A stretch of 48,191 nucleotides of DNA from NCBI GenBank assembly GCA_934717185.1, contig CAKUYQ010000019.1, positions 1-48,191 on the forward strand. The letters are read 5' to 3'. The notes beneath the pieces were generated by a model. The model had not been told where the DNA came from and did not search any database. It saw only the letters and a program-made list of their open reading frames with translations. The stretch comes from an uncultured Bacteroidales bacterium (GTDB taxonomy: Bacteria; Bacteroidota; Bacteroidia; Bacteroidales; UBA932). Numbering within the stretch: the first letter of the stretch is position 1; each line of letters starts with the position of its first letter. Positions 7,814 through 15,975 of the stretch are shown here, piece by piece. The position numbers and the translations under genes were made by a program.

Positions 7814-9652
7814 TTACTTTCTCCTCTTTTTTATAGGGACATTTCCAAGCAGATTGCTCTCTATCATCCTTTTCTCAAGTTCCGGCCTGCCGGTTGAGTC
7901 TGTAAGGTACTTTTCTACCAAAAGAGAGGCGATTGGAGCGGCATATGTTGCTCCGAATCCTCCATTCTCTATATATGCAGCTACTGCAATTTTTGGATTG
8001 TTCCTTGGGGCAAAGCATAGGAACACGGAGTGATCCTTTCCATGCGGATTCTGTGCCGTTCCTGTCTTGCCGCAGATCTCAAGCCCCGGTACGGCAGCAA
8101 TTCTTGCCGTACCTCCGCTCCCGGGTTCTGAGTTCACAGCTCTGTACATTCCCTCTATAACCTCGTGAAAATGAATGGTATCAACTAATGTATAGTGCTT
8201 CTGCCTGTAGTCTTTTGTTAATGTTGTATCCGGTGAACCCTTTATGAGGTGCGGGGTGTAATAGTAGCCTCTATTTGCAATTGTTGCTCCAAGATTGGCT
8301 ATGTGCAGAGGTGTAGCCCCTATCTCGCCCTGCCCAATGGAGAGTGAGATGATAGATAAGGATTTCCACCTGTTTTTTCCATGGAGCTTGTCGTATGTTG
8401 CCCTTGTTGGAAGGGTCCCGCCAAGTTCGGCAGGAAAATCTGTTCCAAGTTTTTGTCCAAACCCAAAGCTCATTACCATCTCACGCCAATGATCAAATGC
8501 CTCTGGCACAGATCTGTATTTTGGGTTATCCAAAATGCCTCTGAGGACATAACAGTAGTAGGCATTGCAAGACATCATTATACTTTGGGTAAAATTTATG
8601 GGAGAGGTATGAGCGTGGCAGCCAACCTTTATGCCGCCTGCATGATAGCCCATGCTGCATGGATATTTGGTATTGGGAGTAATGACCCCGTCCTGCAAAC
8701 CTATCAGACCGTTAACCAATTTGAATACAGACCCGGGTGGATATGCAGACATCACAGCTCTGTTGAACATAGGTTTGTAGGGGTCATTTGCAATCTCGGA
8801 GTAGTGGCTTCTTATGTTCGCAAGTTGGGTAATATCTATCCCCGGGCTGGATATTATTGCAAGTATCTCACCGGTGGAGGGTTCTATTGCCACCAAACTG
8901 CCAACCTTGTTCTGCATTAGGAGTTCTCCGTAACGCTGTAGCTCCCCATCTACAGAGGAGATAAGGTTCTTGCCCGGGACAGCTAATTTATCATATGCCC
9001 CATCTGCAAAATTTGAATGTATTCTGTTGTGTACATCCCTCAAATAGATTGTGTATCCCTTCTCTCCCCGTAGAATCTCCTCGTAAGAGAGTTCAAGGCC
9101 GCTCTTGCCAACATAATCGCCCCTTTTGTATTCGGGATGTTTTCTCAAATAGGCGGTATCAACCTCAGCTATATATCCAAAAAGATTGGCTCCCGCGCTA
9201 AAAGGGTAGTACCTTGCAGTTCTCGACAATCCGCTGAACCCCGGGAATTTGTAAGACTTTTCCGCAAATGTGTTGTAGGTGGAATCCGGAACCTGTTTTA
9301 GGAATGTAAGTGTTTGATATCCAATAGAACGTCTGTTTCTTCTGTACTCTTTTAGCTTCTCCCTTACATCCTCTAACTTGAGCGAAAATATATTGCAGAA
9401 ATCAAGGGTGTCAAATTCGGCTACCTCAATGGGGGTTATATTAATGTCGTATGTTGTTTTATTCCCCACAAGAATTCTGTTTTTTCTGTCCATTATAAGG
9501 CCTCTTGCAGGGTAGACAGTCTCATATTTATATGCGTTGTTTATTGCGGTTATTTTGTATTTTTCCTCTATGATCTGCAGGCTGAACAGCCGCGACAGAA
9601 GAATCATGGCAAAAACAATAACGCCTGCTATAAGGATATTCTTCTTTTTCAC
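7814..9652 (-). CDS. mrdA: Penicillin-binding protein 2 (elongasome transpeptidase)
   Basis: A class B PBP that cross-links new peptidoglycan in the rod/elongation machinery with RodA and MreC. The 612 residues comprise one N-terminal membrane helix (about 5-22), the pedestal/dimerisation domain and the transpeptidase domain. Active-site motifs are Ser308-Val-Phe-Lys311 in YPPGSVFK, SCN in MSCNAYYC, and KTG in GKTGTAQNP. The start codon is GTG (9650-9652), giving MKKKNILIAG; no better ATG exists before the membrane helix. It lies 15 bases after mreD and one base before rodA, so translation may be coupled. Confidence 0.96.
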   Translation of the reverse strand: MKKKNILIAGVIVFAMILLSRLFSLQIIEEKYKITAINNAYKYETVYPARGLIMDRKNRILVGNKTTYDINITPIEVAEFDTLDFCNIFSLKLEDVREKLKEYRRNRRSIGYQTLTFLKQVPDSTYNTFAEKSYKFPGFSGLSRTARYYPFSAGANLFGYIAEVDTAYLRKHPEYKRGDYVGKSGLELSYEEILRGEKGYTIYLRDVHNRIHSNFADGAYDKLAVPGKNLISSVDGELQRYGELLMQNKVGSLVAIEPSTGEILAIISSPGIDITQLANIRSHYSEIANDPYKPMFNRAVMSAYPPGSVFKLVNGLIGLQDGVITPNTKYPCSMGYHAGGIKVGCHAHTSPINFTQSIMMSCNAYYCYVLRGILDNPKYRSVPEAFDHWREMVMSFGFGQKLGTDFPAELGGTLPTRATYDKLHGKNRWKSLSIISLSIGQGEIGATPLHIANLGATIANRGYYYTPHLIKGSPDTTLTKDYRQKHYTLVDTIHFHEVIEGMYRAVNSEPGSGGTARIAAVPGLEICGKTGTAQNPHGKDHSVFLCFAPRNNPKIAVAAYIENGGFGATYAAPIASLLVEKYLTDSTGRPELEKRMIESNLLGNVPIKKRRK

Positions 9653-9667
9653 TCTACCTCCCCTCCT

Positions 9668-10183
9668 CTATTTAAGTATCTGCTTTACAAATATATATTC
9701 AAGAAAAATCCAGAAAATTACATTTATGACAAAATTAACCCCAAATCTAAAAAGATTATAGAGGAACATCCCATGACCAATGGAGTCTAATGACAGGTAC
9801 ACGGTAAGGTAAACAGTGCAGAGCAGCATATTAATGAATACAAACCTTGCAAATGAGATCTCCTTGGACATAACATAATAGACATTGTCCAAAAGATTTT
9901 TTGGCACAATAAGGAGCATAACAGGTTTGAGTACAACAGCCATAGCAGTGAGTGCGGCAGCATTTATACCAATTACCCCCTCTGTAAATATATCAACGGT
10001 AAGACCATAACCGGCAGCTATGAACATTAACAGAGTATAGTTTATATTCATTGGCAAAGTTGCAATGAATATGGGGAAAACAGAGAGTAAAAGAAAAGGA
10101 TAGATATTTATGAACTCTGTCATAAGTATCTGCATTACCAAAAGTATTACACCAAGTATACAATATTTTACAATTGCATTCAT
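9668..10183 (-). CDS. mreD: Rod shape-determining protein MreD
   Basis: A 171-residue very hydrophobic protein with about five to six membrane segments, of normal MreD length. Sequence conservation in this family is low, so the call rests on topology and position. Its ATG overlaps the mreC stop codon (ATGA), and mrdA follows. It is thought to link MreC with the PBP2-RodA complex in the inner membrane. Confidence 0.88.
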   Translation of the reverse strand: MNAIVKYCILGVILLVMQILMTEFINIYPFLLLSVFPIFIATLPMNINYTLLMFIAAGYGLTVDIFTEGVIGINAAALTAMAVVLKPVMLLIVPKNLLDNVYYVMSKEISFARFVFINMLLCTVYLTVYLSLDSIGHGMFLYNLFRFGVNFVINVIFWIFLEYIFVKQILK

Positions 10184-11004
10184 CTCCCACTTGTTAATGA
10201 ATCTATCTCCCTTTTTCCCGGATTACGTACAATAATCACATAGTCTATATTCCTGTAGTTGAGGAACAGTTTTACATCTACAGCCTGATGTGTGCCATGC
10301 TCTATAGAACTCCGTTCAACGGTGCCCAAAGGTATATTATTAGGGTAGATAGATGACAGTCCGCTTGTATATACCGTATCTGCTATGTTAACTTTAATAT
10401 GCTGCGGAATATCGTGCAATGTAGCCCTGTCATAATCCATCCCGTTCCATCTCATAGTTCCGAATGCATTAAGTGTAGAGATCTTTGCGCTTACCTGTTG
10501 GTCTGTGTTTAGAAAAGATTTTATGTAAGAAAAATCCGGGCCGCAACGCATGATTATTCCAACAACACCGTTGGGCATTATAACGCCCATCTCGGGAGCA
10601 ATGCCATCGTGCAGACCTTTGTCTATCACAATATAGTTATCAGTACCGTTAAAACTGCTTTTTACAACTTTTGCCCATGTAAAATCAAATCTGTCGTTAA
10701 GCAGCAGAGAGTTCACATACTCCTCTCCCTTTATCCTGTCTAATTCTTTTCTGAGACGGTCATTCTCACTTATCAATTTAAGATTAGAGAGGAGGTATTC
10801 CCTGTTAGTGCCCTTAAGGTTCAGGTAATTCCTTATTTGAGTACCGCTACTCCACAGATAATACTGGATGTTCCTTATCTTTTCAAAGAACAGATAATGC
10901 TGTACCGTTCCGCTTTTGACAACCATAAATACAGACAGTGATTCAAGAGCGACAAACAGAAAAATCTTCCAGAGATTTTTGTAAAAATTAGAAGACAGCC
11001 TCAT
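10180..11004 (-). CDS. mreC: Rod shape-determining protein MreC
   Basis: A 274-residue bitopic membrane protein. One membrane helix lies near residues 13-30 and a short coiled coil (LKLISENDRLRKELDRIK) near 77-93. The periplasmic beta-domain contains the family pattern DKGLHDGIAPEMGVIMPNG. MreC is the periplasmic scaffold that activates PBP2. The stop overlaps the mreD start by four bases and the gene begins 26 bases after mreB. Confidence 0.93.
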   Translation of the reverse strand: MRLSSNFYKNLWKIFLFVALESLSVFMVVKSGTVQHYLFFEKIRNIQYYLWSSGTQIRNYLNLKGTNREYLLSNLKLISENDRLRKELDRIKGEEYVNSLLLNDRFDFTWAKVVKSSFNGTDNYIVIDKGLHDGIAPEMGVIMPNGVVGIIMRCGPDFSYIKSFLNTDQQVSAKISTLNAFGTMRWNGMDYDRATLHDIPQHIKVNIADTVYTSGLSSIYPNNIPLGTVERSSIEHGTHQAVDVKLFLNYRNIDYVIIVRNPGKREIDSLTSGR

Positions 11005-11030
11005 CTGTTCTTTAAATCTCCATTAACAGA

Positions 11031-12050
11031 TTATCTCATAAGGAATGGCAGATTGCCGGCATTTTTAAGAGCTATACTTGTGCCTCTTGCAACAGCCCTT
11101 AAAGGATCCTCTGCTACATGGAACGGAATATTTATCTTTTCGTATAATCGTTTGTCGAGACCTCTCAACAATGCTCCACCGCCGGTAAGGAAGATACCGC
11201 GCTGGACAATATCCGAATAGAGCTCGGGTGGAGTCTGTTCCAAAACGGAGAGAACAGATGCTTCAATTTTGGCAAGAGACTTGTCTAAGCAATGGGCAAT
11301 CTCCTGATATGTTACAGCTACCTCAACAGGATGTGCAGTCATAAGGTTAGGGCCTCTTACGGTGTAAGGCTCCGGTGCATCATCCAACTCAGATAGAGCC
11401 GCACCTGCATTTATCTTTATAAGCTCTGCGGTTACCTCACCAACCTTTATGTTATGTTGCTGTCTCATATATTGCTGGATCTCTGTTGTAAACACATCTC
11501 CGGCAACCCTTATGCTCTCTTTGCATACAATACCACCAAGAGATATGACAGCAATCTCTGTGGTACCGCCTCCAATATCAACCACCATAAGACCGCTTGG
11601 CGCCAATACGTCCAGTCCAATACCTAAAGCAGCGGCCATAGGTTCATATATAAGGTAAACGTCTCTTCCCCCCGCATGCTCGGAGCTGTCTCGCACAGCC
11701 CTTATCTCAACCTCTGTACTTCCCGACGGAATACAGACAACCATCTTAAGGGTTGGGGTGAAAAGCGAGCGTTTTTTGTTGATCATCTTTACAAATCCTC
11801 TTATCATAAGCTCGGCGGCATTGAAGTCTGCTATAACGCCATCTTTAAGAGGTCTTACCGTTCTGATCCCCGGATTGGTCCTCTCATGCATCCTACGTGC
11901 CTCAATACCGTACGCAATGGGCTTTCCCGTGTTCTGGTCGATTGCAACAATAGAGGGTTCGTCAACAACAATCTTGTCATTGATGAATATGACAGTGTTG
12001 GCTGTCCCAAGATCAATAGCCAATTCCTGTGTAAGAAAAGAAAATGCCAT
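11031..12050 (-). CDS. mreB: Rod shape-determining protein MreB (actin homologue)
   Basis: An ATP-binding bacterial actin that positions the elongation machinery under the membrane. At 339 residues it has typical length. Actin-fold signatures are visible: phosphate-1 IDLGTANTVIF (residues 13-23), phosphate-2 VVDIGGGTTEIAVI and the adenosine motif ITGGGALLRGLD-like FLTGGGALLRGL. The presence of a full mreBCD-mrdA-rodA set predicts a rod-shaped or elongated cell. It begins 31 bases after purH, and no separate promoter is evident in the gap, so co-transcription with purH is likely. Confidence 0.97.
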   Translation of the reverse strand: MAFSFLTQELAIDLGTANTVIFINDKIVVDEPSIVAIDQNTGKPIAYGIEARRMHERTNPGIRTVRPLKDGVIADFNAAELMIRGFVKMINKKRSLFTPTLKMVVCIPSGSTEVEIRAVRDSSEHAGGRDVYLIYEPMAAALGIGLDVLAPSGLMVVDIGGGTTEIAVISLGGIVCKESIRVAGDVFTTEIQQYMRQQHNIKVGEVTAELIKINAGAALSELDDAPEPYTVRGPNLMTAHPVEVAVTYQEIAHCLDKSLAKIEASVLSVLEQTPPELYSDIVQRGIFLTGGGALLRGLDKRLYEKINIPFHVAEDPLRAVARGTSIALKNAGNLPFLMR

Positions 12051-12081
12051 CTTTAAAAGTTTTATAGTATGGGAACTTATT

Positions 12082-13593
12082 TTAATGTTTAAAGTGTCTT
12101 ATGCCTGTGGTAACCATTGCAATACCATGTTGATTACAGCTCTCTATACTCTCCTCGTCCCTTATTGAGCCACCGGGCTGTATTATTGCAGTAATACCCT
12201 CTTTTGCAGCAATTTCCACACAATCTTTAAAAGGAAAGAATGCGTCTGATGCAAGAGATGCGCCTTTAAGAGAAAAACCAAAAGTTTTTGCCTTTTCCAC
12301 AGCCTGTTTGAGTGCATCAACCCTTGATGTCTGACCAATTCCGCTCGAAAGCATCTGAGACCCTTTGGCAAGCACTATGGCATTGGATTTAGAATGCTTT
12401 ACAATTTTATTGGCAAACAGAAGTGTATCCGTCTCCTCGGCAGAAGGCTTTGTCTGCGTAACAACCTTGAGGTTATCTTGCTTTTCAACAACGGTATCTC
12501 TCTCCTGTACAAGAATCCCGCCAAGCATAGAGCGGAATCTTCTATCTGAGCATCTCACACCTGCAGAGACAAGAATTATCCTGTTCTTTTTACATTTGAG
12601 TATTTCGAGCGCCTCGTTAGAGTAGGATGGAGCAATTATCACCTCAAAGAATATCTTGTTAATCTCCGCGGCAGCATCCTCTGTAATCTCCCTATTGGAT
12701 ACTATGATCCCTCCAAAAGCAGAAACCGGATCTGCTGCAAGAGCTTTCTCCCATGCCTCTTTTACCGTAGCGGCGGTTGCACAACCGCAGGCATTATTGT
12801 GTTTTATAACGGCAACCGCTGTGCTGTCAAAATCTGAGATAAGCTCAAGGGCGGCCTCAATATCCAACATATTATTGTAAGAGATCTCCTTGCCGTGTAA
12901 TTGCTTTGGCAGTGTGGCGATATCTCCAAAGAAAGCCCCCTTCTGGTGCGGGTTCTCTCCATATCTCAGCGGTCTCCTTTCCGTTTCGTTTACTGCAAAA
13001 GCGGGAATATCAAACTTCCTGTTAAAATAACCAAAGATAGCCGTATCGTAGTGAGAACTTGTTAAAAATGCTTGCGCAGCGAGATATTCCCTCTGCTCCA
13101 ATGTGGTGTCTGCTCCCTGAGAGTTAAGTATGTCTATCAGATACGGATAAAAATCCTTAGAAGGGATAATCACAACATCTTTGTAGTTCTTTGCAGCTGC
13201 TCTGATTAAAGAGATGCCGCCTACATCTATCTTCTCTATAATCTCCTCATGAGTTGCCTCTTTTTTGAGATACTCCTCAAACGGATACAGATCCACTATT
13301 ACAAGGTCTATGTCGGATATATTGTATTTTAGTTTTTCCTGTGAATCCTGCTTGTTCTCCCTTCTGTTTAGAATTCCGCCAAATACGGCAGGGTGCAGTG
13401 TCTTTACTCTGCCGCCAAATATAGAGGGGTATTGCGTGAGGTCTTCAACTTTGGTAACAGGTATGCCCATCGATGCTATAAAATCGTATGTTCCACCTGT
13501 AGAGACAATCTCTACTCCAAGTTGATGCAACTTTTTAGCAACGGCTTCCAAACCGTCTTTGTAGAAAACAGAAATAAGCGCTTTTTTTATCAT
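12082..13593 (-). CDS. purH: Bifunctional AICAR transformylase/IMP cyclohydrolase
   Basis: Catalyses the last two steps of IMP synthesis. The N-terminal methylglyoxal-synthase-like IMP cyclohydrolase domain spans about residues 1-125, with ISTGGTYDFI- and GGRVKTLHPAVFGGIL-type signatures. The remaining residues form the AICAR transformylase domain. The catalytic KH pair is in AVIKHNNACGCAT; the family usually has NPCG here, so Ala replaces Pro. The start is set at ATG 13593 (MIKKALISVFYK, 503 residues); a TTG two codons upstream is in frame but less likely. Linkage of purH to mreB is a recurrent Bacteroidota arrangement and not a pathway link. Confidence 0.95.
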   Translation of the reverse strand: MIKKALISVFYKDGLEAVAKKLHQLGVEIVSTGGTYDFIASMGIPVTKVEDLTQYPSIFGGRVKTLHPAVFGGILNRRENKQDSQEKLKYNISDIDLVIVDLYPFEEYLKKEATHEEIIEKIDVGGISLIRAAAKNYKDVVIIPSKDFYPYLIDILNSQGADTTLEQREYLAAQAFLTSSHYDTAIFGYFNRKFDIPAFAVNETERRPLRYGENPHQKGAFFGDIATLPKQLHGKEISYNNMLDIEAALELISDFDSTAVAVIKHNNACGCATAATVKEAWEKALAADPVSAFGGIIVSNREITEDAAAEINKIFFEVIIAPSYSNEALEILKCKKNRIILVSAGVRCSDRRFRSMLGGILVQERDTVVEKQDNLKVVTQTKPSAEETDTLLFANKIVKHSKSNAIVLAKGSQMLSSGIGQTSRVDALKQAVEKAKTFGFSLKGASLASDAFFPFKDCVEIAAKEGITAIIQPGGSIRDEESIESCNQHGIAMVTTGIRHFKH

Positions 13594-13629
13594 TGTCAAG
13601 GGGTCTTGTATAAGAGTTAGCTTCTTAAT

Positions 13630-13661
13630 TTTGGGGTCAAAATTACAAATAAATATATTTG
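13630..13661 (+). promoter_or_regulatory. Promoter of ispD
   Basis: TTTG at 13630-13633, 20 bases, then TATATTTG at 13654-13661, a full match to the Bacteroidota consensus. The expected start of transcription is near 13668, about 40 bases before the ispD ATG. A minus-strand match TAATTTTG (13645 to 13638), possibly serving purH, is interleaved with it; its upstream TTTG is only 16 bases away, so that one is weaker. Confidence 0.55.
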
Positions 13662-13706
13662 CAAAAAATATTCATGCGGCAAAAAACTATCTAAAAGAAA
13701 AAATAT

Positions 13707-14441
13707 ATGACACCAACAGATATTCCCTGCAAAAAGTATGTTATAATAACTGCCGGTGGCAGTGGGTCCAGGATGAAGAGCAAGGTTGCAAAGCAGTTTA
13801 TAGAGATAGACGGCAAACCTATTCTGTTACACACAATTAACCTGTTCAGGTCTCTTCCGTTTGAGGTTGAAATAATACTTGTGCTTCCCGACAATTACAG
13901 GCTTTATTGGGATGATTACTGCCAAAGAAATGATATTGCTGTAAGGTGCAAAATAACAAAAGGTGGTATAACCAGATTCCATTCTGTAAAAAACGGCCTT
14001 GAACTTACCGGAGACAGCGGCATTGTAGCCATACATGACGGGGTGAGGCCCTTCGCCGACAAAGATATGATAGCAAAGATGTTCAGTTATAATTTTGCGA
14101 CAAGCGAGGATGTAGCCGGAGTGATTCCGGTTATGCCTGCAGTAGAATCCATGAGACGTATTCTAAGAGATAAGAGAGGCAATCCTGTTGGAACGCAAAC
14201 AGTAGACAGAGCCGACTATATATCTGTACAGACTCCGCAGGTGTTTGATTTGGCAAAACTTAAAGCTGCATACAAGCAACCATATCTTCCTCAATTTACA
14301 GATGATGCATCTGTAATTGAGAAAGCCGGTTACAAAGTAGACACAATACCGGGGAACAGATTCAATATTAAGATAACAGTTCCTCAAGATCTCGAATTGG
14401 CAGAGGTTATCTATTCCTCTTTGGTACAGAATAGTCTTTAA
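13707..14441 (+). CDS. ispD: 2-C-methyl-D-erythritol 4-phosphate cytidylyltransferase
   Basis: Third enzyme of the MEP isoprenoid pathway; it makes CDP-ME from MEP and CTP in the cytosol. 244 residues, slightly longer than most (225-235). The nucleotide-binding signature TAGGSGSRMKSKVAKQF is present with Arg22 and Lys29 at the catalytic positions. VAIHDGVRPF (Asp111 to Arg114) is the second active-site loop, and IPVMPAVESMR the third. The last 35 bases overlap the convergent Lrp/AsnC gene. It has its own promoter and no MEP-pathway neighbours here. Confidence 0.94.
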   Translation: MTPTDIPCKKYVIITAGGSGSRMKSKVAKQFIEIDGKPILLHTINLFRSLPFEVEIILVLPDNYRLYWDDYCQRNDIAVRCKITKGGITRFHSVKNGLELTGDSGIVAIHDGVRPFADKDMIAKMFSYNFATSEDVAGVIPVMPAVESMRRILRDKRGNPVGTQTVDRADYISVQTPQVFDLAKLKAAYKQPYLPQFTDDASVIEKAGYKVDTIPGNRFNIKITVPQDLELAEVIYSSLVQNSL

Positions 14442-14895
14442 CCCATACCTGTCTCTCAATGGCTTGATCCAATGAGATAAGCGTTTCTGTCTGCTGGACA
14501 CAAGGAATATTCTGAATGGTGTTTATAAGCACCTCCATAAGGTGATCGTGGTCAAAACAGTAGAGTTTTAACATAAGAGAGTGTCTGCCTGTTACAAAAT
14601 GGCACTCAACAACCTCCGGAATCCTTTTCAGAGACTCTATGACTTCGGGATATTTGTTTGCTTCGGATAAAGTTACCATAACAAATGCGCAAACGTTAAG
14701 CCCTAAAGTCTGTGGTTTTACAAGAAGTCTTGAACCTGTAATGATTCCAAGAGCCTCCATCTTTTTAACTCTTTGGTGAATTGCAGCGCCAGAAACACCG
14801 CACTCACGCGCTATTTCCAGAAAAGGCATTCTGGCATTCTTAACTAAAAAGGAGAGAATCTTCTGGTCAATCTCGTCAATTTGATATCTTGCCAT
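14407..14895 (-). CDS. Lrp/AsnC-family transcriptional regulator
   Basis: A 162-residue regulator with an N-terminal winged helix-turn-helix (EIARECGVSGAAIHQRVKKM, about residues 23-42) and a C-terminal RAM ligand-binding domain (about 70-150). Family members are octameric DNA-binding proteins that sense amino acids. The length fits AsnC-type local regulators. It lies 45 bases after the arginase-fold gene on the same strand, so it may be the third gene of a topA transcript. The 3' end overlaps ispD by 35 bases. The ligand and targets are unknown. Confidence 0.9.
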   Translation of the reverse strand: MARYQIDEIDQKILSFLVKNARMPFLEIARECGVSGAAIHQRVKKMEALGIITGSRLLVKPQTLGLNVCAFVMVTLSEANKYPEVIESLKRIPEVVECHFVTGRHSLMLKLYCFDHDHLMEVLINTIQNIPCVQQTETLISLDQAIERQVWVKDYSVPKRNR

Positions 14896-14940
14896 CTTCT
14901 TATAAATTATGTGAATAGGCTACAAAATTAAGAAAGATTC

Positions 14941-15975
14941 TTATTTTAGATTATATTTTTGAAAAAAAATTAACCATTTAAGCGGCAATTCACCCCTGCA
15001 GGCTGTTTCATATTCCCCTTTTGAACATGAAACATATCTGTAGCTTTCATTTGTTAAGATAGGGATTTTTATCCACCAACGGCCTGTTATCAAACTGGTA
15101 ATAAATTCTATTTCCTGCTGATTATCATATAGTTTAACTATTTTATAGGCGAAGTTTTCAGACGAATCGGCGCTGTGAGGATCCTCCTCTGTGTTGTCAC
15201 ATATTCCTAAACAAATATGCAAAACGGATTGGGCAATTAATCTGTAACAAACAGATGACAGTGCTGTGCAGTTTTTTCCTAAAACAGTAGAATCTGTTAA
15301 GAAAATATTTCGTTTTCCAAGAGAAAGGCCAATATATCTTGCAATATGGCATACCTCCTCTGCATAAAGGCCGTTGGGGTTGCCACTCTCTGTAGAGACC
15401 GGAAAATCTGAATATCTCATACAGTTGAAGTCTAACAGGAACAGATCCTTGTCTCTCATTACGGGCTCTATTGAATGGATGTCATCCCTTATCTCCCCAA
15501 GTCTCAGCATCTCCATATTCATTTGTGAGAGTCTCTTAAGATTGTTTGGGTTGCACAGATAGGTCTGGTATCCGCACAGACAGAAAGACTGTAATCCTCT
15601 GTGGGAGATAAACGGTTTTATCCCCTCGCCACTCCCGGAACAGATAAGGCAGGCATTTAATCCGGCAGGGTAGACCGTCTTGGAAACAAGGTTTTTGTCG
15701 GGAAGCAGATTATTATTTTTGTCCCATACAATGAAGGGGATGGCGCTTTTGCAGAACTTTGCAGCGTATCTCTTTATATCGTCGTTGCAGATTCCGTTTA
15801 TAAACAGAAATTTGGCTTTGCGATGCAGATAGAGCTCACTCAGAAGTGGCAGAATCCTGTCGCTATCATCTCCGCTGCAGACAATCACCCCTTTATACCT
15901 GCCCTTTTTGGCGTATGTATAAGGGTTAATCTCTGCGGAATAATCGATAACATCGAGCCAACTGTTTACAAGCAT
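14941..15975 (-). CDS. Degenerate arginase/formimidoylglutamase-fold protein
   Basis: A 344-residue protein that I assign to the ureohydrolase fold by pattern. The segments MLRLGEIRDDIHSIEPVMRD, LFLLDFNCMRYSDFP and NPNGLYAEEVCHIARYIGLS resemble the formimidoylglutamase-like proteins that often sit beside topA in Bacteroidota. The C-terminal RWWIKIPILTNES and LPLKWLIF also fit that group. Ureohydrolases bind two Mn ions through GGxHD, DxHxD and SxDxDxxDP motifs. None of these is intact here, so it is probably not a working arginase. Its ATG overlaps the topA stop codon by one base (TAATG), which indicates translational coupling. Its role is unknown. Confidence 0.7.
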   Translation of the reverse strand: MLVNSWLDVIDYSAEINPYTYAKKGRYKGVIVCSGDDSDRILPLLSELYLHRKAKFLFINGICNDDIKRYAAKFCKSAIPFIVWDKNNNLLPDKNLVSKTVYPAGLNACLICSGSGEGIKPFISHRGLQSFCLCGYQTYLCNPNNLKRLSQMNMEMLRLGEIRDDIHSIEPVMRDKDLFLLDFNCMRYSDFPVSTESGNPNGLYAEEVCHIARYIGLSLGKRNIFLTDSTVLGKNCTALSSVCYRLIAQSVLHICLGICDNTEEDPHSADSSENFAYKIVKLYDNQQEIEFITSLITGRWWIKIPILTNESYRYVSCSKGEYETACRGELPLKWLIFFQKYNLK

